From Marsupella aquatica (Eukaryota; Marchantiophyta), in contig OZ316893.1 in NCBI GenBank assembly GCA_973895155.1, forward strand, positions 24,800,001-24,864,000: 64,000 nucleotides of DNA. Direction: 5' to 3'. Shown here one piece after another: positions 33,661 to 48,098 of the stretch. The notes below the pieces were generated by a model that was given only the letters and a program-made list of their open reading frames with translations, was not told the DNA's origin and ran no database searches. Every line of letters begins with the position of its first letter. Position 1 is the stretch's first letter. Both the position numbers and the translations under genes were made by a program.

Positions 33661-36600
33661 CTTTACAAACAAGTCTGATTGCTCAAACAATTAAAATCAT
33701 TTACAAGGAAAATTTCCAGGAAACATTTCGAGCAGGACTTATTAAGATGAACTTTAAAGTCTCCCGGATTGGCGTTTCCATTTCCTTTCTGTTCTCTATA
33801 TTGTGCAAATCGCTTGACATGAATATGAATGCCACTGTCTACATGCTCAAAATCGTAGTGCATAACGCGTGCCCACCCTGCTCAATCTTCTGAAATTTTC
33901 CGTACAATCCTCAATTAATGAGCTATTGATAACAGATTGATGTGAGCTCGCGATCAAAGAAAGCAGCCACTTAAGATCTACGTAACGGCCCGTGCATGCG
34001 TTAGCGCACTCCACTGCTCACAACATGTACAATCTCTGTTTGAGTCTACAAGTCTTCTCTTGTAGATTGACTGGGTACAGATCGAGGTCTGACTTCTTAA
34101 AATCTAGAATTTGCGGTATAGATTCGAAACCAAAGAGAATTGATGGATCAAGGAGGAGAATTATTGCAGAATGTTAAAAGCTAAGGACATCGAGCCAGGA
34201 GTATTCATCCGTAGCAGAATCGATAACACAGACATGGATCACGCACGTGCATCATTTCGTCTATGAGTCTATCTCTGCAGAATTTAGACCGGGCTGATGG
34301 CCCGTACTCTAGCTGCGAGTCTGATACGGATCGATCTAGAAGGGACCGCACGTTTAGAATTCCTTGATTATAGAATTGATGTGGTATGTACATTCTGTGG
34401 TGCTTCATTAGTTATGGTCGTTGTAACAAGTGTCTAGCTAGCTCCATCGGCATATTGTGCGGGTTATGTCTTAATTCCATGGCGGCTGAGGCAGCCGTTT
34501 CGGATCCTGCACAGACTGCGCCCCGCAGACTTGACTACATGTTGGCTTGTCTAGTTAAATCTTTAATCTGCCTTCCCTATGCCAGATCGTGACAGTGTCG
34601 CGAACGTCTAGAGCTAGTACAAGCTAGCCAATTCAATGACGTAAAAGCGGTCCAACTTGCTGGTAGGATCAAGTTATCACCAGAGGCTCTGCAATCGACT
34701 ATGTTCCTGATCAATGATTAATTCCAACGGTGTCGATCATTGCTTTACTTGTTGAGGCGGAAGTATGCAAAAAGTAACTCATGACCACTTCGATCAATTC
34801 AATTTTCCAGCAATTTCATGAATGAAGAATGTATCGCTGAAGAGTAGAACTATTCGATCAATCCTTTCCTACACACTCGCAGTTTAATCATGAAAGATTA
34901 CTTAACTTGTTCCTGCGGTGCCGCGGTGGAATTTAGAGTACGGGCGGATATAAACGACTGCTTCACGGTGACCGAGGTGGCCATGCTTGAGAACCTCGAC
35001 CCTAGAGCCACATTACTTCGGATCCACATCTTTGTGAACTTTTGTGGTATAATCACACTGTACGCCTCACAGACCAATGGATCGAGTACTGTAGACCCTG
35101 CTAGCTACAGAATTGACCATTCCTTTAAGGTTCTATACAAGGGTCTAGTTCAAGGGTTTACATTCTGAACATTTGTACAGCACACTGCTTGTCGAACATG
35201 CAGGTCAGTTCAGCATCATCCCTAGCTTCAATGCCAATTTTTGACCCTAACCGTCATCAATTGGAGAAACTATGTCAACTTTTCGCTCCGTTGATTCGTC
35301 GTGACTTTGTAACTACACAGAACTCTGGCACACCATGACCTGGTTATGATTCCTGCCTTTTCATTTGCAAGTGTGAGATGTCAATCAAGGAATGAACATT
35401 TGCATCGGATTAACGCCGCAAGAGCTAACTGTATTATTTTCATCGAACGATTCATTGAGGAAAAGGATATCATTTCGATGGTCAGGCTCATCTTCAAAAG
35501 ATGGAAAGAAGCACATTGTACTCTTCAAAAGGTATAGATCAACGAGGATTAGCGTTCACTTGATGTCTTTCACGGGATGAAAAGATGAAAAGGAGCACAT
35601 TGTACTCTTGAGACGATATATATCAAGGAGAATTAGCTTTCACTTCATATCTTATCCTTACAAGGGATCAGATCATAGACTCGCTACAGTAATATTGCGC
35701 AAGTAGTATTGCTTGAACATATCTAGCATACCAATGTTAGTGTACATGAAACAGACTAGCATTATCGTCCCTTTCTAAGTTTTTAGGTTGTGTGCAATTC
35801 AACCAGCGTAGGGGCTGTCTTTCTGTCTTGTAGAGTGGTCCCAAGGAGCCGACAGAAATTCCCTAAATTGCAGAAATTTGGCTCCCATTGCAGGTCTGTA
35901 CATCGTCAGACCATGAGCCCTCGATCCCGAGCGGTCAACCTCGTACACGGTGTACTGCCTTGCAGTAGGTATCCCGGTAATCTCGGACATCCCGTTCGAA
36001 ATGTTGGAAAAACGGATTTCTCTACATTCACGATAGGAAAAGTGTCGGGATTTGCTATATTCGCACCCTCATCACGTTACAAGGGCCGGAGTTTCGGAAG
36101 GCAATCCGCCGTATAAAAGGCAGTGTACCGAAAGCTCACAATTTTCAAATCGCGGCGCCGGAACTGCAGCCCCTTACTTATGGAAGTCTATTACAAATGA
36201 AATTGTTGTAGACGATGTTCAATCGTACGTATCACGTGGGAAGAAGAGCCAAATATCAAAATATGGTACATTTGAGACTACGTTGGAATTGATAACAGAA
36301 GCTCATCATGTATTCAACCTTGGACCCTCATTAGATCTGTTGGAGCTGTAGATATCTGTCTAGAACGACGTGAATACGAATGGGGGGCAGATGAGCATTT
36401 ACTTTGTGACCATTGCCCGATGATCATTAATTCCTACACACACCGACTAACTGTAGCGTTAGCTTTGGTGAAAGAGGTAATCATGCCAAATAAGATCAGA
36501 ATATTGTCTGGCTCAAGTGCAATTCATCGATGGCTAGATAGACCATATATAATCTGGTTTCGGATGACTGAGGTTGATTGAATCTAAACATATAGTTCTT

Positions 36601-38010
36601 ATCAGACAGTCCACGGTCTGACGAGATGCTCATTTCTTCAATCACGAATGCGTCACAACCTGTGAATGGTTTAGATCTCGATTGCTCATGCCAAGGTCGT
36701 ACATTAATCTTGTAGCCCTAGAGATCGAAGGAGGGATAGTCTTCTAGTTGGGGCCTATGTTAACTCCGTATCAATGGCTTCAAGTGATGTGCCAAGCATT
36801 AGCTTCAAATAGAGGGTGATCCAATTTCGACAGTCCAGTCCTCAGATGCCGTCCGAGCAAGAGCTGTTGATCGATGCGCCCCGGATCCTCGACGCTTTCC
36901 GACTGACCTCAATATTTTACGTGAGCTACGTAACTCTCTCCGGCTTGAGCTTCAACCCATAAAAATGTGCATGTGTGTATCGAGGTGTGTATCCAAGATT
37001 TCAGCATGGAGTTTTTGCATTTTATCACGTACTTCAATCTCCGGTACTAAATTGCAATCACGCTGTATTGTTTGAAATGGATGCCATCCTTCCATGCGAG
37101 AAATACCTCTCATGCTTTCTAGCTGTATATATTCTAGTTATCTCGATTTCTGTAATGTGAAATAGAAGCGACTGACAAGTACCACATAGCATGTGTATGT
37201 CGGTGTGCTTAGCAAGCACATGCGTGAAGTGCCCTTTTTCCTGCAACACTAATGAGACTAGAGGTTACCAAAATGAACTCCAACTGTTGACTACTGGTTT
37301 TGCGAGTTTCTCTTTGGTGTCGATGAGTGGCCATTTTGCAAATTCATTGACTTACTGTTGATATTCTTTCGAACTTCACACAATGTTCATGAATTCCTAC
37401 AGACTGAATTACGTCCCGTACGTTAATTGCTCATTCCTTACTAACCTGCAGTCGTAGACACGTTTCTCATTTTTGGTAATAGAGATTTGTTCCATGTCTT
37501 GAATTGCAGCACATATATGGCGACCTATCTGAGGACGTGAGAGTTTTATCTAGAATTCCAACGATTTGATAATCGTGTCCCATAGATCATGCACGATACA
37601 TTCATCAGTCTCATATTTGCCCATATTTATGATGATTAGATCAGACAGTATCATGTCACAGGCCTGGTAGCTACAGCAAGTGAGCTTGCTTGAGTTCCAA
37701 TAATTGTCTATTTCATCCTAGTGACAGATAAACGTCAATCATATGTCAGTCAGCTGCAGCTTTGCTTTGACGAAAATCAAGGTTTTTCGGAGTTTCGACA
37801 TCACGAAACATTGTTAATTGAATACGTCTCACAGATGCAGTGTGTATTTTTCTTTCTAGAATCGTTAGAGATAACAAGCCTCCATCGTCGACCTTGGACT
37901 ACTTTTCGCTTCCATCCTAATCATGAACTCCATTCGTAAGTGAGCGAGCCCCTTAGAGAAATTAAGAGTACGTCCAGCAGCTACTATAGTAGAGCGCTGT
38001 TAGCATCAAG
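33661..38010. other. Repeat-poor, mid-GC region upstream of the TPD1-like gene
   Basis: In contrast to most of the window, no transposon relic or minisatellite is seen here. The one exception is a diverged ~75-bp duplication at about 35500-35660 (AGCACATTGTACTCTT, GAATTAGCTTTCACTT and variants). Several 60-125-codon frames exist but none shows codon or domain evidence. It probably holds the promoter and perhaps distal control sequence of the downstream gene, or a noncoding transcript that cannot be read from sequence. Confidence 0.4.
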
Positions 38011-38691
38011 ATGATCAGTTCAAGAGGTTATGTGACGTTCAGCACTCTGAGAAAAATGGTGATCCTCTTCTTCAATCTGGTACTGTTGACCAGCTTAATC
38101 GCTACTGCCATTCGGGACCTGAATTACGACGTTGGGTTTCCTCCACTCGGCGAAGAGCTGCTGCCTCCTATGCAAACCAGACGGGCTATGGCGAAGACCA
38201 GCGAAGCATGGCGCAGGCGGATATTGTACGCAGCAGCAGCAGTAACCGGAACTAGAAAATATCAAGTAGTGCGCCCACAGCCCCGCATGAGTGTTAGTAC
38301 TCAAAGCAACGATGCTCAGATCGGAAGGAAGCTCAGCAGCACTGGCAGCAACAGCGCAGATGGTCAGACCGTCATTTCCGAGGCGTGCGCTGGGGCTCAT
38401 GGTCTAGAACTGCAGCAAGACAATACTACTTACTACATGGAAGGCTTACCGGTCTTCCACGTCACGGTGATCAATACGTGCCTGGATTGCTCCGTCCAAG
38501 ACATCCACATTGCGTGCGGGAATTGGGCATCTGCAACGGAAGTCGATCCGATGGTCTTCAAGAGAGTTGGTTACAATGATTGTATTCTGAACGACGGTAA
38601 ACCCATCAGCTCTGAGGCAGTCGTCTTCTTCGAGTACACCAATTCCTTTCCATATCCGATGCATGTGCAACGCTCATCCCCATCCTGCTAA
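38011..38691 (+). CDS. TPD1-like (TAPETUM DETERMINANT1 family) secreted cysteine-rich protein
   Basis: A single uninterrupted frame of 226 aa starts at an ATG. A hydrophobic stretch at residues 16-33 is a signal peptide or anchor. The C-terminal ~105 residues (122-226) fit the TPD1/MAC1/TDL family: six cysteines at 126, 157, 160, 169, 191 and 226, and the motifs VINTCLDC, IHIACGNW, VDPMVFKRVGYNDC, LNDGKP and YTNSFPYPM. TPD1 is the secreted ligand of the receptor kinase EMS1/EXS, which fixes anther tapetum fate in angiosperms; related ligands exist in other land plants. Between signal and domain lies a long linker (34-120) with basic clusters QTRR, WRRR and GRK that could be processing sites. 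The role here, perhaps in sporangial tissue, is inferred. Confidence 0.88.
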   Translation: MISSRGYVTFSTLRKMVILFFNLVLLTSLIATAIRDLNYDVGFPPLGEELLPPMQTRRAMAKTSEAWRRRILYAAAAVTGTRKYQVVRPQPRMSVSTQSNDAQIGRKLSSTGSNSADGQTVISEACAGAHGLELQQDNTTYYMEGLPVFHVTVINTCLDCSVQDIHIACGNWASATEVDPMVFKRVGYNDCILNDGKPISSEAVVFFEYTNSFPYPMHVQRSSPSC

Positions 38692-38823
38692 TACGATGAG
38701 TTACTGTGCATAGCGATACAGTGCTAAAAGCTGCGTACATTCGCAATCCGCGAGCTCCATCAATGCTCCATGGAAGCTGCGGCTAAGGACTCATAGCTCT
38801 TATCTTATAAGGTTTCGCCACTC
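38692..38823. other. 3' flank of the TPD1-like gene
   Basis: Short downstream sequence; no clear polyadenylation signal was assigned. Confidence 0.3.
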
Positions 38824-38996
38824 CTCGTGTAAAAGTGCACTGTGTATATAAGTGCATTCCGTGTTTAAGTGCAAGGTGACGCCTTCGTCTCCAATAAAAT
38901 TCCGCATTTTTACAAGTAAATGCAGGCTCCACCACAAATGTATAAATCAGTTCCATGGATAAGTACACACTAGCCTGAATGCACATTCTTTGAATT
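38824..38996. repeat. AAGTGCA-rich dispersed repeat (MITE-like)
   Basis: GTGTAAAAGTGCA, AAGTGCATTCC, TTAAGTGCAAG and TTCCATGGATAAGTRCA occur in short spacing, with inverted GCATTTTTACA. The same set occurs at 58620-58990. The right border CTGAATGCACATTCTTTGAA is also found exactly at about 63675-63694. Confidence 0.6.
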
Positions 38997-40216
38997 TTAA
39001 TAGAGAGAAAGACCCAAAAATAACCTTCCAAAGGAATCTATGTTGTTCCCCTTCATCTTGCTCCCCCCCCCCCTCCCTTTCTGGTATTGGTATCCATTTC
39101 AATTTGAGTTTTGACATATTAATTTTGTCTTTATCTAGATTTACTCTCTAGAGGCTTCACTTCACTCTAGATCTAAACCACAACTCTAACTTATATCCGT
39201 GCTTTATAAGTAAGATATGTAATTACAGACAAGTGCAAACTGTATATCCAAATATTGGATTGGGGCAATATGAAAGCTCTCTTCTAGTTTTACTCATAAT
39301 AAAAAATCTGTTAGACTTTAAGTGTACTAATGCAAATAAAAAATCTGAGGCTCTTAGTACAGCATTATGGGCAATAATAACCCCTCAAAACTGGAACTAA
39401 AGCACTAGTTTCGAGCTTTGTAGCCCACAATGCCCTTAACTAGTGCATAAAGCCCTGTTACTATATACAAGCGCCATTATTGATAAGAGGAGCTCTTTCA
39501 ATCTATATAGAGAAATGTACTTAGCATCTCAACAGCTGGGGTAGGAGACTATATATCAGGTTGCCGACCCCCTTTCGTGGGCCACCTCTGTTGTATGCTG
39601 GCTTTTTGGATGAATTTCAAATGATTTTTTTAAGGCAAAAACAAAAAAGACCCAATGAAGGGGGTTTAAGGTTTTGGTGTTGCAGTTGGTGACAAGGCAA
39701 TCGACGAGGCTGCCTAACTGTCACTACCAATTTCATGTACTTGTAGGAATGCATTTTTAGGAAACCACGTTAATGGCAGAATCACGCACTCATCTGCATG
39801 AATTCATTATTGAGAACATTCCAGTAGTCAAGAAGTGCACTCATGCTCCTATTGCATAGTGCATTCTGTGCAGGATCAACAGAGAAGATTGTGATTCTTT
39901 CGATCAAATGCAAAGAATGTGCAAGAAGTGACTGTGTAGCACAAAGAAGATTGTGATTTTTTGTGAAGTAGCAAGCACCACATTGCTCATTTGTCAGTTT
40001 TGCTAATTTTGCCACCTTCCATCAAAGCAAGAGTCTTGATGGGTAGTAGAAGGACTAAGGGGGCCAATGTGAAACAACATAATCTTTTTGCCTCACTTTT
40101 ATTCCCGCAGTTTTCTTTCTTCGTTTTTTGCCTGCAGGCAAGGAAGTGGGTGCCCAAGATGTCAGAAGTAGCCAAGATCCTTAGTCTTTTGTTACTTTGA
40201 GAGCAATCTGAGTACT
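38997..40216. other. Intergenic with repeat copy and poly-C
   Basis: A run of 13 C lies at about 39062-39075. About 39335-39490 is the partner of the dispersed repeat at 29640-29800. AAGAAGATTGTGATT is duplicated near 39885 and 39943. No gene is seen. Confidence 0.45.
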
Positions 40217-40475
40217 GTGGGCAAGGAGATGAGTGCTCAAGATGTCTAACGGGGTACCCTTGCCAACACCCTGGTACTTCTATCTACATTGTAGCCGAGG
40301 TCATGAATCTTGTCATTTCTATGGACATCTAATGCCAGATAAAAACTGTGGGCAAGGAGATGGGTGCCAAAGATAACAAATGGAGTATTCTTGCCGACAC
40401 CCTGGTACTTCCATCAACATAGTAGCCAAGGTCTGAAGTCTATTGTCATTTGTAGGGAGATCCAATAGCAGACAG
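40217..40475. repeat. ~130-bp tandem repeat, two full copies
   Basis: CTGTGGGCAAGGAGATGRGTG, CTTGCCRACACCCTGGTACT and TTGTCATTT recur in the same order. A further degraded copy starts upstream near 40137 (GGAAGTGGGTGCCCAAGATG). Confidence 0.75.
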
Positions 40476-41986
40476 AAACTACTGTTTGTAGTAGCACAAG
40501 TATCCTCCCTCCTTGGTGGCTGTAGTCACCAGTGCCGCTTACTCTGGGAATTGAGAGTTACTGTAGCTAAGATATGGAGATTGACCACAGCAACAAATTC
40601 ATTTTCATCAGTTTGCTAATAAAGATATGTATGATCATGACCTTGCCATACATTTCTTTGTGTTTATCAAATATCAACAAAGATGATGATTAGGGACAAC
40701 TTTTGGGTTCTCGGACCATAGAAAGAAATGTCATAAAACTGTCATGTACCCAAATGAAGCTTAGGATCATGCAACCAAATGAGGATGGCTACTGGGATTG
40801 CAGAATGATGCTTCCACTCCCAAACAAGATCACGTAAGACTGTCTTTAAGATAAAGCTCGTGAGCCCAGAAAAACTTATGAATAGGCATTTGATACCTTG
40901 GTTTCAACTTCCCTAAAGTAGAGTAACTCGAGCCAACCTCAAACCATGGAGCAGAGGCCAAGGTACAGAAACAAAAAAAGTGTGAGTCAAATACAGCAAT
41001 GGTACAATCCCAAGCTGCCAATTCTCCATGTGCAAAACTGGACATTTCCGTTTGACAAACTTCCTCTTTGAACAGCTGCTTTCTTGGAGTATAAGCTCTG
41101 CTCATGGACTTGTGAACTTCGAGCTTATGATAATTTTGGATACTTCCACTGATTTACATGACCCCAAGCCCTACCTCACCCTCCATTATATTGTACCCAA
41201 TTGTAAAACTCTGCAGGTAGAAACAAAGGGTCTTTGACAATACTTTTGTATGCAGGTATTATGTAGCCATATCAGGTGTGTTCTGTGCACATTTCTCCAA
41301 ACTAGTAATTACTTGGTCAGAGACATAGTGAGTGATAAGTACATGAAGATGCCTACAAAGTCCCCCTCCTAAAGCTAAACATTGGAGTTGGAGGTCCACA
41401 GTCGAGCCTGCAATACCTGAAGGGTTAAATGCGAAAGCCTACCCGTAATAAGTGTTATTCGGATTGACAGATACCCAAGACGATCATTTCAACTAAGAAA
41501 TTCTGTTTAGCCCTAGATGGACATCCAGTGAGTCGCAGATCTCTCAAAGGTATGGATATTTGGTCATGTGCAGAGAACCACCCTGAAGCATTGACAGAAC
41601 TACTTATCAGACTCTAGTCTTCTGCATACAGCCACAACAGGATACTTTCTAATTCTCAAGCGCTTTCATTATCAAGCCACATCTTAAGCCCTGGTGTCAG
41701 CTGGTATTTTGTCCACGGAAGTAGCATGAGACTGCACCATGCACACAGGCGCATGCCTAAGTGGTGGTAACTCAAACTTATTTCATCGTTTCATCGTTTC
41801 TCGTTTCATTTGATCCAATTCTCTGTAAGGATTCCAGAGAGGAGCAATATTCCCCCTTGGACCAGTGGGATGGAATTTATTTATAAACCAATGACATGCT
41901 CACCAAATGCAAACGTGTAAACCACCTTAGGAAGATGAGCAACTTCTAAATGGAGCCTAGTCGTACGTAGCGACGGGAGCAGTCCC
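40476..41986. other. Intergenic, 3' side of the NDUFS8 gene
   Basis: No gene or known repeat is recognised. A short TTTCATCGTTTCATCGTTT run is at 41778-41800. The part next to 41986 is the 3' UTR of the minus-strand gene. Confidence 0.4.
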
Positions 41987-43901
<1,915 letters not shown>

Positions 43902-44872
43902 CTTTTTCTACTTCGTCGAATTGCAGTCCAACAATCAAACCCCACTCAATGCGACCTGATCAGTCCCAATCGAAGCAGCAGAAACGCATCAGGGCAATTC
44001 TGAAAAAACACCTACCGAAACAGAAGAAAAATCACCAATCAACAACTGAGATCTCATCTCCCACAACGCCCACAGAGACCTAGATTTCCACTCCTACGCC
44101 ATTCTCACCTGCGGAAGTCGGTGCCCACAATCTATTCGGTGACGGGATCCACTCCAAATGGACCTTCAACAGCTCCGCTGATCTGCTGATCAATTCTGTT
44201 TTCGGTGCACCTCGTTGTTCCTTACTATGAAGGTCGATGCAGCTCCGAGAGCTCTGAGCTCTGCTGAGAGTGGTGGTGGGGAGTGTCACAAAGGGGTCAC
44301 TTCCATGGACGAGATAAGTCGTGGGGTTGAAGTACTCCTACTCCCACTGTCGCTCCCAAAACCTTGGAGAATTGGGCATTTTAGTGAATTGGAAAATGTG
44401 AGATTTATAACTATAATAAGGGATTTTGCCTTTTTTTTTCATTTAGTCCCAATACAAAAAATTCATGGGCCAGAAAGATCCAGAGTCATTGGATTCAATT
44501 AGTTGTTTTCTCTAACCATTGATGAAAGACATGTGCACCCCTAGCACACATGTGCTTTGCCCCATAAATGTCGCTCCCTATGGACCAGCCCCTCCTTGCA
44601 CAGTGCCACACACTGGCATGGGGCTCGTCAAAATATGATATACAGGTATCCCTTCATCCATGATAACCTTGTTATTTGTTTTAAATCAATGAGTGCACAT
44701 AGTATATTATTATATTTTGATTTGTGCTTACTGACAAGGGCTAAAAATGTGCATGATTAAAAAATTATGAATGATTTCATTATATTAGTTATTGTTATAC
44801 AGTGCCATGGTTTTCATTTATGGTTACTTTGGGTTAACTCAACTTTCACATGTCGTCAGATTGAATGGAATT
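43902..44872. other. 5' flank of the NDUFS8 gene and intergenic DNA
   Basis: The first few hundred bases are the likely 5' UTR and promoter of the minus-strand gene; no motif was assigned. About 44565-44650 is a copy of the GC-rich dispersed repeat at 12720-12810. Confidence 0.4.
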
Positions 44873-45217
44873 TGTTAGGCAATTATTCTTGAGTCTAAAG
44901 TTATTTTGCAATCATGGTTAGTCTAACTAGAGTCAAATACTGGATTGAGGTTTGACATGCTGCTTAGGATATACACAAGCAAAAACTAGTTTCTAAGGGA
45001 AACTTCAATTCATTGTTACAGAGTCCGCTGAGAGATAAGGAGTGTTTGCGTTGTAGATATTTGGTATGGTCAATTGACCTAGATTGTTGTAGAGTTCTCG
45101 TGTGTTCTTGTGAATGTAATCTCATAAATGATAAACTATGTAACTCTTGTGTTGACTACTTGTTCATTAAATGTTTCGGATGTGCATGTCATCTATGAGT
45201 AGTCCATTGCTCAACCA
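44873..45217 (+). mobile_element. Diverged solo LTR related to the copia LTR at 2409-2752
   Basis: It starts TGTTAGGCAATTA and ends near GCTCAACCA, about 345 bp, the same length as the other LTR. Shared blocks lie in the same order: GGTTAGTCTAACT, GAGAGATAAGGAG, TTTGGTATGG, CGTGTGTTCTTGTG and CTTGTGTTGACT. Many CG sites of the other copy read TG or CA here. No primer site or gag follows and no target duplication was found, so it is an old solo LTR or a fragment. Confidence 0.7.
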
Positions 45218-45649
45218 TCCCAAGTATTTCTCGTCACCATTGTTGAAATTCTGTGGAAAGTGTTTTGACTCAAAGTGCAATGGATGAGACCACATGCTGC
45301 CACGTGTCTCCTACAGGACAGAGTCTCCATGGTGAACCCTTATCAAGCCCTTGTCTGACTTTGGTTGTCCATATCATTAAACCCTCTAAATAACAAATAT
45401 AAGAAAATAGTGGTAGTATTATAATTACATACATCTTTAGTGGAATTCAACCTAAAAGTTGTTGAGAATTTAGATGGGGTTTGTGATTGTACTTGAAAGT
45501 TGTTTTCCATTTGCCCCCTCCCCCAACACTTCACCCAGTCTCAAATCCCCCTTTGGCTATGATGTTGGGAATGAATCTTAGCCTTAGAAATAAAAGGGGG
45601 TAGTTGGGGCTATAGAGGGTCAATCTTGTGCTCGTATATTACACCACTC
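45218..45649. other. Intergenic, nothing recognised
   Basis: No feature seen besides a C-rich stretch near 45515-45530. Confidence 0.3.
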
Positions 45650-46870
45650 CAACTCTTTTCTTTTCAGTTTTTTCAAAAAATTTAATTCAAACCGGAACAG
45701 GGCCGGAACCCGCACAGACCACCCAAGAGACAAAAGCCACCCCAGGTGGCAACCCGAGAAACCGGGAGGCAAAGAGAAAAAATCCAAACAAGACCTATGT
45801 AGCCACCAGGTGGTAGCCAACACCAAGCCCCTTTGAATGGTCACCATCAACTTTCTACACCACGATTGTGGCACAGGGAAATCAAATGGATGTTTGTGCT
45901 TCAGCCAAGGCTAACAAATGTCTGGCATGGCAGGCAAACCAGAGTACAGGTGGCTTCTATTCTTCATTCAAGTTGTATCCCAAGCAATCCATTCAGCCAA
46001 TGGATCTGGGACAACTCCTCATCGTTCGTTGTCATCAATGGAAAGGTCTAAGGCAACTGAACTCTCAGTCTGCTCCCAGGGTTTCAGCACGAACTGAATC
46101 TGGTCCAAGGCTTTCCTAATTTGCTTGCTTTTCTTAGGTGTGGTGTACCCCTCATACATAGACCTAGGATGATTTTCAGACTGTCATAAGGCCACCCAAT
46201 CAGGGAGACGTCCAAGGAATTGTGAAAAGTAACAGTATTTCTTTCTTTCCATATACTGTTGCACAACTCCATCAAAATGATAAGCAACCCAGGTTTTCAT
46301 TTGTGTGTCCTGACCGCATAAGAAATCGCGGTAAACAAATTCTGGTTAGGAACTTGAGAGCATGAGACTCTTGTAGGACATTGTACACTCATCTCCACCG
46401 CACAGTCACCATTCTGCAGCTGAAAAATAGGTGTTCCAGGTGCTCAAAATAGTTCTTGCATCTAGCACACACACCATCACTCACCTTCCAATGACTTCCC
46501 CTACCTTTGGTGTTTGGTGACAAATCCATGGTTAAGCATCCGCCATCTCAAAAATTGCACTTTCGAACACAACTATCCCCCTCCCCCCCCCCCCACAAGT
46601 TCTTCCAAAGTTGATTCCATTGTTCTCTGGTCTTCAGTTGTCCCCACCTCCTGTTAAGATTGGTCACTTCAAGGGTAGACTTCGATGAACATTGAGTCCA
46701 AACCTTATCTGGAAATCTCCATCCCCGAATCTTTCCTCTCCAGGTCCATTGCCAGCTCTTGCAGTCTTGTAGTTTGCCTTCAAAGAGGTAGTTGCTTCTT
46801 CTCAGCCCTGTTCTCAGCTTGTCGTAGAACCTGTTGCAAGCATCAGTTCCATAGGGTCTATTGCTCCTAA
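45650..46870 (-). pseudogene. LINE relic, C-terminal end of the reverse-transcriptase ORF
   Basis: On the minus strand broken frames show the zinc-binding end of plant LINE ORF2 (zf-RVT): VCARCKNYFEHLEHLFFSC at 46480-46419, preceded by FLRWRMLNHGF and followed by ELCNSIWKERNTVTFHN (about 46265-46215). Stops and shifts break it, and the RT core is absent. The sequence ends at about 45660 in an A-rich tail on the minus strand (AAATTTTTTGAAAAAACTG), as expected of a 5'-truncated LINE. Confidence 0.75.
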
Positions 46871-48058
46871 TCTGATTGCAGATGGATACACCATTGCAGC
46901 TATGCTATATTCTTCCACTATTGCACTAAGGTGGGTAGCAGTGGCATGGGAGGCCTATCTTTTGCTCACATTCTTGCTCACATTCAAATATGGTCATGCT
47001 CTCGTTACAGGGAATGTGGGATAGAAAAGGGTGTGTCAAAGTCATATGGCTGTGACATTTTGAACATCTGATCATTACGGGTTATGTATTTAGGTAGCCC
47101 ATAAGGGTTTTTGTCCCTGCCATAAAACAATTTTACGTCCTTGGCCGTATCTCCCTTTGGGCCCTGTTTTGACTCCCCTAATTTCCCAAAAGGTTTTAGG
47201 GCCAACTCGTGTGTGAGAACCCTCAAGCATGTGGCCCTCTGCACTCCCGATACTTTCAGAAAAAGCAGCACTTCCTTGATAACATAATCTGACACAATTT
47301 TGCAACAAGTGTGCAGTTTTTCGCAAGGCAAAGGTCAAGACCTGCAAGGGTTGGAAAGCTTATGGCCTTTGCCTTTGGAAACGCATGGATAATGCCATCA
47401 GGCCTGGCACATCAGGAGGTTTAGTTGGTTACGTCTCATTCAGTGATATACTGGCATGTGAGACACTTAGGGCCACATTGTGAAGGGCCCCGAACATGTG
47501 AGTTGGGCCTTAGCCCAAGTTGGAGAAGACATTATGGCCCAAAATGCGAGTACCCAAAATGCGAGTACCCAGAATGCTAACTTACTTGAGAAAAAACTTT
47601 AGAAGAAAACTCAAAAACCTTGAGTGAGTTTTGGAAAGAACATAAGGAATGAAATCCCTGAAATTAAGGTCATGCAATCTTACTATTAAAGTGCCAACTG
47701 AAGTACTCCCGGAAGTACTTTTAAGAGCCTAGGTCTAGGATGAAGACTCTAGGACGTAACTCCATGACCATCATGTGCATGGAAAAACTCATGACTATGA
47801 TGTATGTCGACTGTTACATGCAAGTCTATAATTTCTAAGTATTTGCATTCAAAAAATGGGCACTATGGCCCCACCACAAACATATGTGCATAGAAAGAAG
47901 GATGTGCATATATACAAAAGAGAATGGTATATTATATATATTCATATCATTACCCTTCAAAGAATATGAATAGAGAATATACTTTGGTAACTTTTGTTGT
48001 CTTCTCCACTATTCGCTATTCACATTCAAAGAACGGGTAGTCACGGCTAGTAGTGTGT
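46871..48058. other. Intergenic; contains a dispersed ~105-bp repeat
   Basis: Minus-strand frames at 47005-47347 resemble no family I know. About 47943-48043 (ATCATTACCCTTCAAAGAAT ... TTCAAAGAACGGGTAGT) is an inverted copy of 63840-63950, with a shorter relative near 53565-53595. Confidence 0.45.
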
Positions 48059-48098
48059 AAAGAAGAAGAAGAAGAAGAAGAAGAAGAAGAAGAAGAAA
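48059..48098. repeat. (GAA)n microsatellite
   Basis: About 13 GAA units, nearly perfect. Confidence 0.97.

Noticed and set aside
35790-36351. Frames of 99-108 codons upstream of the TPD1-like gene
   Set aside because: No recognisable domain and no consistent coding signal; left as noncoding.
47005-47347. Two overlapping minus-strand frames of 85-108 codons
   Set aside because: No motif, poor composition and overlapping in different frames; probably chance or a very old repeat.
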